Shown here: positions 1-7,496 of the stretch, one piece after another | How positions within the stretch are numbered: position 1 is the stretch's first letter | Layout of the letters: the number at the start of each line of letters is the position of its first letter | The notes under the pieces: generated by a model | What the model saw: the letters and a program-made list of their open reading frames with translations, nothing else | The model's database searches: none | What the model was told of the DNA's origin: nothing | Assembly (NCBI GenBank): GCA_040756655.1 | Contig: JBFLYN010000012.1 | Location: forward strand, 1 to 64,000 | From: JBFLYN01 sp040756655 | Lineage (GTDB): Bacteria; Bacillota; Sulfobacillia; UBA8153 | DNA length: 64,000 nucleotides | Direction: 5' to 3' | Made by a program: the position numbers and the translations under genes

Positions 1-127
1 GACGCCGGCACTCCACGCTCGGCTATCACAGCCCAGTGGAGTTTGAAAGGAAGTGGTACGCTAAGCAACTACACGAAACGGCTTGAGATCAAAGCCTCAT
101 GGTGTACATCAAACCGGGGCAGCTCCA
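1..127 (+). mobile_element. 3' end of an IS3-family insertion sequence (cut by window edge)
   Basis: The left edge of the window holds the last codons of an IS3-type transposase followed by about 40 noncoding bases. The likely IS terminus is at about 127, where the sequence ends ...GGGGCAGCTCCA; read inward from the other strand this is TGGAGCTGCCCC, which fits the TG...CA ends of IS3 elements. Immediately beyond it the minus strand reads as an interrupted epimerase gene, which marks the junction independently. The other end and the target duplication lie outside the window, so the exact boundary is inferred. Confidence 0.7.
3..86 (+). CDS. IS3-family transposase OrfB, C-terminal fragment
   Basis: The frame open at the left edge reads RRHSTLGYHSPVEFERKW and ends at the TGA at 84-86. 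This is the conserved C-terminal signature of IS3/IS150-type integrase-like transposases (family pattern RRxHxxLGYxSPxEFE). Only about 27 residues are inside the window, so the catalytic DDE core cannot be inspected. The gene lies in the same element as the terminus near 127. The family assignment is strong for so short a piece because the motif is highly conserved; whether the element is intact is unknown. Confidence 0.8.
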   Translation, partial: RRHSTLGYHSPVEFERKWYAKQLHETA

Positions 128-246
128 CTCCCCCCACCGTGATGGCGATGGGTACTTCCGTATACGTGGGAAACGCCCTCCGCCACCAGGTGCGTCGCCA
201 GCCATCTGCCCACCAGCCCGGTTGCGCCCGTGATCATTGCCCTCAC
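109..246 (-). pseudogene. NAD-dependent epimerase/dehydratase, N-terminal stub cut by IS3
   Basis: Read leftward from a GTG at 246, preceded by an AGGGGGCGG ribosome binding site, the frame gives MRAMITGATGLVGRWLATHL and then VAEGVSHVYG. This is the first beta strand, the glycine-rich NAD-binding loop (TGATGLVG) and the first helix of an extended short-chain dehydrogenase, similar to the start of GDP-mannose 4,6-dehydratases. After about 38 residues the frame enters the end of the IS3 element near 127 and stops at 109-111. The rest of the gene must lie beyond the IS or be lost. It is divergent from cheW and no relation to chemotaxis is implied. Confidence 0.7.
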
Positions 247-389
247 GATTCCGCCCCCTGTTTATGTCTACGTCAAGATATGCCGGGGCCTGGTGCTGTG
301 TGCCCGGCCCCAAGCTGGGGCTTATCAAGCACGCTGTCTCGCACGATGATCTAAGGGCAGGAGAATGCTAGCAAAGGAGATGATCACGG

Positions 390-851
390 GTGTCCAGTGG
401 CGAGTTGCAGCTGGTGGTCTTTGAGCTGGCAGGCGAATCCTACGGCGTGGACATAGCGCAGGTGAGAGAGATCATTGTCATGCAGAAGATCACGCGTGTT
501 CCCCGGGCTCCCGGCTTCGTGGAGGGGATTATCAACCTGCGCGGCAAGGTGATACCCGTAGTGGACCTGCGCCGTCGCTTCGGCCTCCCTGCAGAACGGG
601 CCGTGGCAGGGCAAGAACGCATCGTGGTGGTGGAGTTCGATTCCACTAGCATCGGCTTGGTGGTAGACGCCGTGTCCGAGGTGCTCCGGGTGCCGCTGGA
701 CACCGTCGAACCTCCCTCACCGGTCATCACGGGCACTGAAGTGGAGTACCTAGAAGGCGTGGCCAAGCTGGAGGAGAGGTTGGTGATCCTGCTCAACCTG
801 GACCGGGTGCTCTCCCACCGCGAAAACGAGGAGCTGGCGGCGGTAGTCTGA
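390..851 (+). CDS. cheW: chemotaxis coupling protein CheW
   Basis: CheW links chemoreceptors to the CheA kinase at the inner face of the membrane. The 153-residue product is a single CheW/SH3-like domain. It opens with an ELQLVVFELAGESYGVDI strand pair and carries the family's FVEGIINLRGKVIPVVDLRRRFG segment in the first half (about residues 43-66). The GTG start is supported by AAAGGAGATGATC upstream; no earlier start has such a site. It is the first gene of a same-strand chemotaxis operon that runs to 6520. The 143 bases between it and the epimerase stub hold a GCCCC/GGGGC inverted repeat at 307-321, but I see no convincing sigma-A or sigma-D promoter. Confidence 0.95.
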   Translation: MSSGELQLVVFELAGESYGVDIAQVREIIVMQKITRVPRAPGFVEGIINLRGKVIPVVDLRRRFGLPAERAVAGQERIVVVEFDSTSIGLVVDAVSEVLRVPLDTVEPPSPVITGTEVEYLEGVAKLEERLVILLNLDRVLSHRENEELAAVV

Positions 852-865
852 CGGGCAGGTGATTA

Positions 866-2755
866 ATGTTGGTATCCGGCACAGATGATGTCCAGCTGTT
901 CCTGGCGGAAGTCGAGGACCTGCTGGTGGTGATGGAAACCGGGCTCATCCACCTGGAAAAACACGGCTATCACCAGCAATCCCTCAACGAAGTGTTCCGG
1001 GCGGCTCATACCATCAAAGGTGGCGCGGCAATGCTCGGCATTTCTTGCCTGGCTGAGGCCACTCATCTCATGGAGGACCTGCTTGACGCCATCCGGACTG
1101 ACCAAGCAGAGCTGGCTCCTGAGGTGCTGGAGGTGCTCTTTGCTTGCCTGGACTGGCTCTCCCAGGGCCGCGACCGGCTGGGCCGGGGCGAGCTACCCGA
1201 AGAAGATCCGGACCTTACCCGGCGACTAGGCCAGTTGTGCTCGTCTTGGCGCAAACCCAATCCACATCGGGAGGTATCCACGGGCCCATCCCCCGCCCAA
1301 GGGCACGTCCTGGAAATCCAGTTTTCCCCCGATGCGCCACTTCTCTCGGTGCGAGCTTTCCAGGCACTGGCGCTGTTGCGCGAGCATTTCCGTGTCACAG
1401 GATCCAGGCCGACGGAAGAAGACATTGAATTGGACCGCTGCGGCCCGGTGCTGCAGGTGTTTTTGGCCAACGAGCCCGGGGAAACCCAGGTGGCCCCCCT
1501 CATCCAGCAGCTGCCCGACGTGGTGTCCTTCAGGCTGGAGTCGGCAAACACCGCCGGGCCAGAGGCGCCCACCACCGCGGTTAGCCCCTCTCGCACGGTC
1601 CGGGTCTCGGTGGAACTCCTGGACGAGCTCCTGGCCCTCGCCGGTGAACTGGTGGTGGACCGGGCCCGTCTATCGGAGACTCTCAATCGCCTGACCCCGG
1701 CGTCCGTCATGGACATGGCCGGGCAGATCCGGGAGATCGCCAACCACATGGGCCGGCTCACGTCCCAGCTGCAGGAGGGAGTCATGCGCGGCCGCCTGGT
1801 GCCATTGCGCCAGATGTTCAGGAAGTTTCCCAGGCTGGTCAGGGACCTGAGTCGCACAGCAGGAAAGGACGTAGACCTGGTCATCACTGGTGAGAACACC
1901 GAGCTGGATCGCTCGGTGATGGAGGCCATCGACGACCCCTTGGTGCACCTTATCCGTAATGCCATCGACCATGGACTGGAGACTCCGCAGGAGCGGGCGG
2001 CCTCAGGCAAGCCCCGGGTCGGCCGGGTCGAGCTCTCGGCAGGCTACGCCCAGGGCCAGGCCGTCATCACCGTTGCCGACGACGGGCGGGGCATGGATCT
2101 GGAGCGCGTGCGCCGGGTGGCGGTAGACCGGGGGCTACTCACAGAAGAGGCCTCCCTTCGCCTCACACCCCGCCAGGTTCTGGACCTGGTTTTCTCACCG
2201 GGGTTTTCCACGGCCAGCCAGGTTACGGAAGTGTCCGGGCGAGGGGTGGGCCTCGACGTGGTCCGGACTAACCTGCGACGGATCAACGGGCGCATAGAAC
2301 TGGAGACTCGCTCAGGCCAGGGTACGCGCTTCCACTTGTACCTCCCACTCACCCTGGCGATTATCCGGGCCCTCCTGGTATCATCTGACCGCCAGGTCTA
2401 TGCGCTGCCGGTCTCGTCGGTGCTGGAAGTCGTGGCAGTGAACCACCGGGACGTGTACACCGTGACGGGGCGGCCCATGGTGGCCGTGCGCGGGCGCATG
2501 TACCCGCTGGTCCAGGTCGGAGCCCTCATGGAGTCACAGGGGCTTATGGCCTCTCCCTATGCGGTCTTGACCAGAACCCACTCGGGGGTCATTGCCCTCG
2601 GGGTTGGTGGCATTGTGGGCGAGCAGGAGATCGTCATCAAGGAACTGGGATCCTATATAGGACAGGTGTCCGGCATCACGGGAGCGGCAGTGCTAGGCGA
2701 CGGGAGCCTTGCACTGATAGTGGACCCCTCCAGCCTGCTGGAGGTGATGGTTTGA
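866..2755 (+). CDS. cheA: chemotaxis histidine kinase CheA
   Basis: CheA autophosphorylates and passes phosphate to CheY and CheB. Domains visible in the 629 residues are: an N-terminal Hpt domain with the phosphorylation motif AAHTIKGGAAMLG (His48); a ferredoxin-like P2 response-regulator docking region at about 130-220; a P3 dimerisation helix pair from about 240; a P4 HATPase with HLIRNAIDHGLE, a DDGRGMDL loop and GRGVGLDVV; and a C-terminal CheW-like P5 domain from about 500. All kinase boxes look intact. It starts 14 bases after cheW and its stop overlaps the next start, indicating translational coupling. Confidence 0.96.
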   Translation: MLVSGTDDVQLFLAEVEDLLVVMETGLIHLEKHGYHQQSLNEVFRAAHTIKGGAAMLGISCLAEATHLMEDLLDAIRTDQAELAPEVLEVLFACLDWLSQGRDRLGRGELPEEDPDLTRRLGQLCSSWRKPNPHREVSTGPSPAQGHVLEIQFSPDAPLLSVRAFQALALLREHFRVTGSRPTEEDIELDRCGPVLQVFLANEPGETQVAPLIQQLPDVVSFRLESANTAGPEAPTTAVSPSRTVRVSVELLDELLALAGELVVDRARLSETLNRLTPASVMDMAGQIREIANHMGRLTSQLQEGVMRGRLVPLRQMFRKFPRLVRDLSRTAGKDVDLVITGENTELDRSVMEAIDDPLVHLIRNAIDHGLETPQERAASGKPRVGRVELSAGYAQGQAVITVADDGRGMDLERVRRVAVDRGLLTEEASLRLTPRQVLDLVFSPGFSTASQVTEVSGRGVGLDVVRTNLRRINGRIELETRSGQGTRFHLYLPLTLAIIRALLVSSDRQVYALPVSSVLEVVAVNHRDVYTVTGRPMVAVRGRMYPLVQVGALMESQGLMASPYAVLTRTHSGVIALGVGGIVGEQEIVIKELGSYIGQVSGITGAAVLGDGSLALIVDPSSLLEVMV

Positions 2756-3297
2756 AACGGGACTGGTCCGTGGCAGCCTTAAAGGCAGGCCTGGCCCGAG
2801 CCACCGAGGTCCTGGAAGGCATGACCGGGCTGACTTTCCAGATCTCCGGTCCTGTCTGCCGCCTGATGGAGCTGGAGACACTGCCCGAACTTGCCAGCGA
2901 CTCAGAAGCGGCGATGATCGCTGTGTACACCCGGCTCTTGGGAGATACGCCGGGGCATGCGGTGTTCCTCTTTACCCCGGCAGCGGCCAGATCCCTGGCC
3001 GACCTGATGGTGGGTGCCGGACAGCCCCCGACTCTGCGGGAGTCAGCCCTGTCGGAATTGTGCAACGTAGCCGGCTCAGCTGTGCTAAACGTGCTGGCTG
3101 ATGCAGGCGGTATGGAACTGGTGCCCAGCCCGCCGCTGGTCATCGAGGACATGACCGGTGCCGTCCTCCAGTCAGTGGCGGCGGGACTGGCCACGCTCTC
3201 TCAGGTGCTGGTGATCGAGGGCGTCATCTCCATAGGGGGTGAAAGCTGCTCGGCCCGGCTTCTGATGGTGCCCGATGACCATGTCACGGTACGGTGA
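2752..3297 (+). CDS. cheC: CheC-like CheY-P phosphatase family protein
   Basis: The 181-residue product belongs to the CheC/CheX/FliY phosphatase family, which dephosphorylates CheY-P and, for CheC, binds CheD. One family signature, S-x3-E-x2-N, is present in SALSELCN at about residue 98. The first signature expected near the N-terminus (E-I-G-N-I-G type) is replaced by SVAALKAGLARATEVLEGM, so only one active-site half is visible. It starts at a TTG inside the cheA stop (TTGA) and lies directly before cheD, the usual partner. CheC itself is the best call because of this context; a CheX-like role is also possible. Confidence 0.8.
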   Translation: MKRDWSVAALKAGLARATEVLEGMTGLTFQISGPVCRLMELETLPELASDSEAAMIAVYTRLLGDTPGHAVFLFTPAAARSLADLMVGAGQPPTLRESALSELCNVAGSAVLNVLADAGGMELVPSPPLVIEDMTGAVLQSVAAGLATLSQVLVIEGVISIGGESCSARLLMVPDDHVTVR

Positions 3298-3314
3298 GAG
3301 GGGGCACTGGCACC

Positions 3315-3797
3315 ATGAGAGAAGGTGCCATCCAGGTCAGGATGGGCGAGGTACGGTTCTCTCACCATGGAGTGCTGGCATGTTATGCGCTGGGTTCGTG
3401 CGTGGCGACGGTTTTATATGACGAAACAGCGCGTCTGGGCGGAGTAGCCCACGTGGTGCTGCCCGGGTCAGCTCCCCAGGGCTCGCCTTTCCCGGGGCGT
3501 TACGCCCATCAGGCCATAGATTGGCTGGCGGCGGGCATGTCCGCCCGGGGAGTAGATCCTAGGCGGTGCCGCACCTACCTGGTGGGTGGAGCACGATTGC
3601 TCCAGCTGGACCCCCCGCATAGGGGCACGAATATTGGTGCGCAGAACATCGAGGCGGTCAGGTCAGTGCTCAAGACTTACGGCATAGTGCACGCAAAGGA
3701 GGACGTAGGTGGGACGCAGGGTCGGACCATGCGACTTGAGGTGGAAACGGGAAGGGTGACAGTGAGCCGGGTGGGACAGGAGGCGGAAGTCCTATGA
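3315..3797 (+). CDS. cheD: chemoreceptor glutamine deamidase CheD
   Basis: CheD deamidates glutamines on chemoreceptors and is sequestered by CheC. The catalytic Cys is in YALGSCVATVLYD and the partner His is in GGVAHVVLP, both at the expected spacing; TYLVGGARLLQ is the typical central segment. I chose the ATG at 3315 (160 residues) because GAGAGGGGG sits about 10 bases upstream. An in-frame GTG at 3294 would overlap the cheC-like stop and has no clear site of its own. The pair with the upstream gene suggests a Bacillus-type adaptation system. Confidence 0.92.
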   Translation: MREGAIQVRMGEVRFSHHGVLACYALGSCVATVLYDETARLGGVAHVVLPGSAPQGSPFPGRYAHQAIDWLAAGMSARGVDPRRCRTYLVGGARLLQLDPPHRGTNIGAQNIEAVRSVLKTYGIVHAKEDVGGTQGRTMRLEVETGRVTVSRVGQEAEVL

Positions 3798-3816
3798 TCC
3801 GAGGGGGGGCAGTACG

Positions 3817-4176
3817 TTGAAGGTCTTAGTGGTGGATGACGCAGCCTTTGTACGTGCCAAGATCGGCCGGCTTTTGACCGCCAACGGCTACACCATCGAG
3901 GAGGCGGAGAATGGTGCCGAAGCAGTGAGCAAGTACCCGGCCTTCCGCCCGGATGTAGTACTCATGGATATTACTATGCCGGTGATGGACGGGATTTCGG
4001 CGGTGCGGGAGCTGAAGCGCTTAGACCCCGGTGCCAAGATCGTAATGTGTACGGCCCTGGGACAACGGGCCATGGTTGTTGAGGCCATCAAGGCGGGGGC
4101 CAGGGACTTTGTGGTCAAGCCCTTTGATAACGAACGGGTGCTTGAGGCTGTTGAGAGGCTGGCCAGAAATGACTGA
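3817..4176 (+). CDS. cheY: chemotaxis response regulator CheY
   Basis: This is a single 119-residue receiver domain that signals from CheA to the flagellar switch. The acidic pocket (VVDDAAF), the phosphoacceptor Asp in VLMDITMPVMDG (about residue 51), the conserved Thr (MCTALG) and the Lys in VVKPFDN are all present. Translation starts at a TTG preceded by a G-rich Shine-Dalgarno sequence. The stop codon overlaps the start of cheB. With no output domain and this neighbourhood, CheY is much likelier than a generic regulator. Confidence 0.93.
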   Translation: MKVLVVDDAAFVRAKIGRLLTANGYTIEEAENGAEAVSKYPAFRPDVVLMDITMPVMDGISAVRELKRLDPGAKIVMCTALGQRAMVVEAIKAGARDFVVKPFDNERVLEAVERLARND

Positions 4177-5218
4177 GTCCATCCGTGTACTGGTCGTGGA
4201 CGACTCTGCCCTGTTTCGACAGGTGATTACCCGGATCCTGGAGTCACATCCCCGGGTGAAAGTGGTGGGAGTGGCCCGCAACGGTGAGGAGGCGGTGGCC
4301 CGGGCGGCGGAACTCAGGCCCGATCTCATCACCCTGGACGTGGAGATGCCGGTGATGGATGGACTGTCAGCGCTGTCAGTCATCATGGAGCACAGCCCCA
4401 CCCGGGTCCTCATGGTATCCAGCTTGACGGCACGAGGAGCCAAGGAAACGGTAAAAGCCCTCTGCCTGGGAGCCCTTGACTTTGTCACCAAGTCCGGCGG
4501 CCGCACGGACCATTTGAAAGAACAGATCATGGCCAAGCTGGAGGTGGTTATGCAGGCCCGGGTTCCCGGCAGTCGCCCAGTTACCATCCCGTACAGCCTG
4601 GAACGCAGGGAGGCCCGCCCCCTGGCTTCCGGCCTCCTGGTCATCGGCTCGTCTACCGGGGGGCCTTCCGCCCTGGAGGAGGTGCTGAGCCGCCTGGACT
4701 CACAGCTTCCCACCGCGGTCGTGGTAGTCCAGCACATGCCGCCGGGGTTCACCGCTTCACTGGCCGCCCGGCTCGACAGCATATGCCCGCTGCCAGTCCG
4801 GGAAGCTCAGTTGTCCAACGAGCTTAAGGCCGGAACCGTACTGGTGGCGGCCGGGGGGTCGCACCTGGTCATCAGAAGGCACGGTGAAGCTGGTACCGTG
4901 GACGGCCCCAGCCGCCACGGTGTGCGGCCCTCGGTAGACGTGGCCCTCGAGTCGGCCGTGGTTCACTACGGCGCCAACGTTACCTCGGTGATCTTGACGG
5001 GAATGGGTTGCGACGGGACCGAGGGGTCGCGGAAGGTCCGCGAGGCCGGCGGCCGGGTCATTGCACAGGATGAGGCTACTTCCATCGTTTACGGGATGCC
5101 GGGGGCTGTGACTCGCGCCGGGCTGGCAAACCTGGTCTTGCCCCTGGGTCAGATCGGCAGGGCAGCCAGCCGTATAGGAGGTGAGTTTAGGCTTGAATCC
5201 AAGGCAAAACGCGCATAA
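4169..5218 (+). CDS. cheB: receptor methylesterase CheB
   Basis: CheB removes methyl groups from receptors when phosphorylated by CheA. The N-terminal receiver domain has VVDDSALFRQ and the phosphoacceptor in LITLDVEMPVMDG (about Asp57). A linker leads to the esterase domain with the serine nucleophile in VIGSSTGGPS (about 162), the His in VVQHMPPGFT and the Asp in GMGCDGTEG, so the catalytic triad is complete. The frame is open further upstream, but the ATG at 4169, overlapping the cheY stop, gives the normal 349-residue length. The C-terminus overlaps the start of cheR. Confidence 0.95.
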   Translation: MTESIRVLVVDDSALFRQVITRILESHPRVKVVGVARNGEEAVARAAELRPDLITLDVEMPVMDGLSALSVIMEHSPTRVLMVSSLTARGAKETVKALCLGALDFVTKSGGRTDHLKEQIMAKLEVVMQARVPGSRPVTIPYSLERREARPLASGLLVIGSSTGGPSALEEVLSRLDSQLPTAVVVVQHMPPGFTASLAARLDSICPLPVREAQLSNELKAGTVLVAAGGSHLVIRRHGEAGTVDGPSRHGVRPSVDVALESAVVHYGANVTSVILTGMGCDGTEGSRKVREAGGRVIAQDEATSIVYGMPGAVTRAGLANLVLPLGQIGRAASRIGGEFRLESKAKRA

Positions 5219-5996
5219 CTTTCAGAGTGAAGAAGACACGTCCTATGCTTACCTGTGCCGGCGCCTGCGGGAACTGGGCGGCATGGATTTAGCCGCATAC
5301 AAGAGTGCCCAGGTGCAAAGGCGTCTTAACTCCTTCTTGGAGCGGCACCGGCTCCCCAACCTGATCGCACTGGCCCGCTCGTTGGATGACCCGCAGCGCC
5401 TGGAGGAGCTCAAGATCTTCTTGACCATCAATGTATCCGAGTTCTTTCGTAACCCCGAGCGTTTCTTGGAGCTGCAGGACCAGGTAATGCCCCACCTGCC
5501 GCCGGGGGGAGTGCGTGTCTGGAGTGCCGGGTGCGCCAATGGGGCCGAGCCCTACACTCTGGCCATGATTATCCAAAAAGCCCGCCCTAACGTCGAGCAC
5601 CACGTCTGGGCCACTGATATCGACGGGCCTAGCCTGGCCAAGGCAGAGGCGGCCCTCTTTGGTCCACAAGATGTGAAAAGCGTGCCCCGGGGATTTCTTC
5701 GGTCCAGTTTCGTGCAAGAGGGGCAGGTATACCGGGTACATCCAAGGGTTCGGCGACTAGTGCAGTTTGCCCGACACGACCTGCTCCGCGACGAGTTTCC
5801 CACCGGTTATCACCTGGTAGTCTGCAGAAACGTCCTGATCTACTTCACGGAAGAGGCCCGCGCCAAGGTGTGCATGGGTTTTAGGCAGGCACTGGTACCG
5901 GGAGGCTTCCTCTTCATGGGCGGAACAGAGACACTGTTGAACCCGCCGGCGTTTGGATTTGCCCAGTTTAGGCCGTTTTTCTATCGTGCCGTTTGA
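5193..5996 (+). CDS. cheR: receptor methyltransferase CheR
   Basis: CheR methylates receptor glutamates using S-adenosylmethionine, opposing CheB. The N-terminal helical domain contains the SEFFRNPERF segment. The SAM-binding core shows WSAGCANGAEPYTLAM, the acidic WATDIDGPSL and VVCRNVLIYF, all typical of the family. I favour the TTG at 5193 because TAGGAGG lies about 10 bases before it. A GTG at 5181 is in frame but overlaps that site. The gene overlaps the end of cheB by 26 bases. Confidence 0.93.
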   Translation: MNPRQNAHNFQSEEDTSYAYLCRRLRELGGMDLAAYKSAQVQRRLNSFLERHRLPNLIALARSLDDPQRLEELKIFLTINVSEFFRNPERFLELQDQVMPHLPPGGVRVWSAGCANGAEPYTLAMIIQKARPNVEHHVWATDIDGPSLAKAEAALFGPQDVKSVPRGFLRSSFVQEGQVYRVHPRVRRLVQFARHDLLRDEFPTGYHLVVCRNVLIYFTEEARAKVCMGFRQALVPGGFLFMGGTETLLNPPAFGFAQFRPFFYRAV

Positions 5997-6022
5997 GTCA
6001 CTTTCCCAGGGGGGGGACTGTT

Positions 6023-6520
6023 ATGCTGAAGGCTTCATTCATCAACCCGTTTATCAAAGCAGCCTCTGAGGTCTTGCGGGCCGAGTGCAGTTTGACGGCT
6101 CGACGCGGCCAGCTGCGCATCGCTACCTCGAAGGCCACCTCTGCCGAGGTCACGGTAATCGTCGGAGTCACCGGGGACCTGCAGGGGATCGTCCTCTACG
6201 GAATGTCTGAGCGCACCGCCAAGGCGCTTGCCGCCATCATGAGTAACATCCAGGTCCCGATCTTCGACAGCATGGCCGAGTCGGCCATTGCCGAGCTGGG
6301 CAACATGATAACCGGTCTGGCCACCAGTGGTCTGGAGGCCGAGGGGTACCTTTGCCAGCTCACACCTCCCACCATAGTCTCGGGGCGGGGAGTGATTATC
6401 TCCACCATCAACATCCAGCACCTGGTCATCCCGGTGGAGACCGACCACGGAGGCCTTGAGATTAACGTCGCCATACGCAACGGTAGCACCGTAGAAAAGG
6501 GTTTTGGCAACTATGGCTAG
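6023..6520 (+). CDS. cheX: CheX-type CheY-P phosphatase
   Basis: The 165-residue protein matches the CheX family: a start MLKASFINPFIKAASEVL, a central S-x3-E-x2-N active-site motif in SAIAELGNMITGLA (about residue 98), and a late strand IPVETDHGGLEINVAI. CheX removes phosphate from CheY-P. The ATG at 6023 follows an AGGGGGGGG site. The frame extends 10 codons upstream to overlap cheR, but without a better site. It is the last gene of the operon and is followed by a strong hairpin at 6526. Together with the CheC-like protein, the operon encodes two CheY-P phosphatase candidates. Confidence 0.9.
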   Translation: MLKASFINPFIKAASEVLRAECSLTARRGQLRIATSKATSAEVTVIVGVTGDLQGIVLYGMSERTAKALAAIMSNIQVPIFDSMAESAIAELGNMITGLATSGLEAEGYLCQLTPPTIVSGRGVIISTINIQHLVIPVETDHGGLEINVAIRNGSTVEKGFGNYG

Positions 6521-6525
6521 ACAAG

Positions 6526-6551
6526 GGCCCCCGCAGCAGTTGGCGGGGGCC
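6526..6551. terminator. hairpin between convergent cheX and rpsI
   Basis: A perfect 9-bp stem, GGCCCCCGC (6526-6534) with GCGGGGGCC (6543-6551), fills the 40-base gap between the converging ends of cheX and rpsI. Neither side has a long T tract. It may act on both strands, but termination strength is inferred from the stem only. Confidence 0.65.
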
Positions 6552-6560
6552 GGAAGGACT

Positions 6561-6956
6561 TTAGCGCTTGGAAAACTGCGGGGCCTTGCGGGCCTTCTTC
6601 AGCCCGTACTTGCGTCGCTCCTTCATCCTGGGGTCGCGGGTAAGGAACCCGGTCTTTTTTAACGTAGTCCGGTGTCCCTCATCGAAGCGGACCAGGGCCC
6701 GCGATATACCATGCCTGATGGCGCCCGCCTGACCGGCCACCCCACCACCACGGACGTTGACCATCACATCGAACTTGCCCACGTTGTCCGTGTTGCGCAG
6801 AGGGCTCTCCACCATGGTCCTTAGGGTCTCTAGGGGAAAGTATTCGTCCAAAGGCCGACCGTTCACGACGATACGGCCTCTCCCCGGGTACAAGCGCACC
6901 CTGGCCACAGCTTCTTTACGCCTGCCCGTGCCGTAGAAGAACGAGAGGTGTCTCAC
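6561..6956 (-). CDS. rpsI: 30S ribosomal protein S9
   Basis: S9 binds the 16S rRNA head, and its C-terminal tail reaches the P-site tRNA. The 131 residues show FYGTGRRKEAVARVRL near the start, a central VRGGGVAGQAGAIRHGI, and the basic end KKARKAPQFSKR, whose terminal SKR is the conserved tRNA-contacting tail. The GTG at 6956 is chosen because GGGGAGG precedes it; the longer frame upstream runs into rplM in another frame. It begins 2 bases after the rplM stop, the usual rplM-rpsI pair. Confidence 0.96.
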   Translation of the reverse strand: MRHLSFFYGTGRRKEAVARVRLYPGRGRIVVNGRPLDEYFPLETLRTMVESPLRNTDNVGKFDVMVNVRGGGVAGQAGAIRHGISRALVRFDEGHRTTLKKTGFLTRDPRMKERRKYGLKKARKAPQFSKR

Positions 6957-6957
6957 A

Positions 6958-7407
6958 CTAAACCTCCCCTCTGTCGAACCCTTGGAAGACTTCCGGCTTC
7001 TGGGCGGCGTGGGGATGAGCATTGCCAGAGTAGACCTTGAGCTTGTTCCCCATGCTGCGTCCCAGCCGGTTATGGGGCAGCATCCCTTTGACCGCTAGTT
7101 CTATGGCTTTCTCCGGGCGCTCCTTGATGAGTTTTCCGTACGGTGTGACCTTGAGCCCTCCCGGGTACATGGAGTGGCGGTACCACATCTTCTGTGTAGC
7201 CTTTTTGCCGGTCAGCACTACCTTGTCTGCGTTGATGACGATCACATGGTCTCCGGTATCCAGATGTGGGGTATAGGTGGGCTTGTGCTTCCCTCGTAGG
7301 AGGGTCGCCACCACCGTGGCCAACCGCCCCAGGGGCTTGCCGGTGGCGTCAATGATGTACCATTTGCGGGTGATGTCCCCGGTCTTGGCCATGTACGTAG
7401 TCCTCAA
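6958..7407 (-). CDS. rplM: 50S ribosomal protein L13
   Basis: L13 is an early-assembly 23S rRNA binder. The 149-residue product starts MRTTYMAKTGDITRKWYIID, the Bacillota-type L13 opening, and contains LRGKHKPTYTPHLDTGDHV and the late NRLGRSMGNKLKVYSGNAHPH. The TTG at 7407 is chosen because AGGAGGTAACGTT lies at ideal spacing; an ATG at 7392 would remove conserved residues. It is coupled to rpsI and has its own promoter at 7467-7496. Confidence 0.96.
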   Translation of the reverse strand: MRTTYMAKTGDITRKWYIIDATGKPLGRLATVVATLLRGKHKPTYTPHLDTGDHVIVINADKVVLTGKKATQKMWYRHSMYPGGLKVTPYGKLIKERPEKAIELAVKGMLPHNRLGRSMGNKLKVYSGNAHPHAAQKPEVFQGFDRGEV

Positions 7408-7466
7408 AACGTTACCTCCTCCCAGGCCCGCCGCCTGCAATGGTACGCAGGTAGGCGAACAGATCA

Positions 7467-7496
7467 ATTTTAATATGCCGCAAGATGGCCTGTCAA
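7467..7496 (-). promoter_or_regulatory. sigma-A-type promoter for rplM-rpsI
   Basis: On the minus strand TTGACA (7491-7496) and TAAAAT (7467-7472) are separated by 18 bases. It lies at the 3' end of truA, 60 bases before the rplM start, so rplM-rpsI can be transcribed independently of the upstream alpha/ecf genes. Confidence 0.6.

Noticed and set aside
307..321. GCCCC/GGGGC inverted repeat upstream of cheW as a terminator or operator
   Set aside because: The stem is only 5 bp with no T tract and no repeated copies; support is too weak.
247..389. Sigma-D (flagellar) promoter for the chemotaxis operon
   Set aside because: No TAAA-N15-GCCGATAT-like sequence is present in the gap.
5181..5192. 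GTG at 5181 as the cheR start
   Set aside because: The AGGAG site directly abuts it, leaving no spacing; TTG at 5193 is properly spaced.
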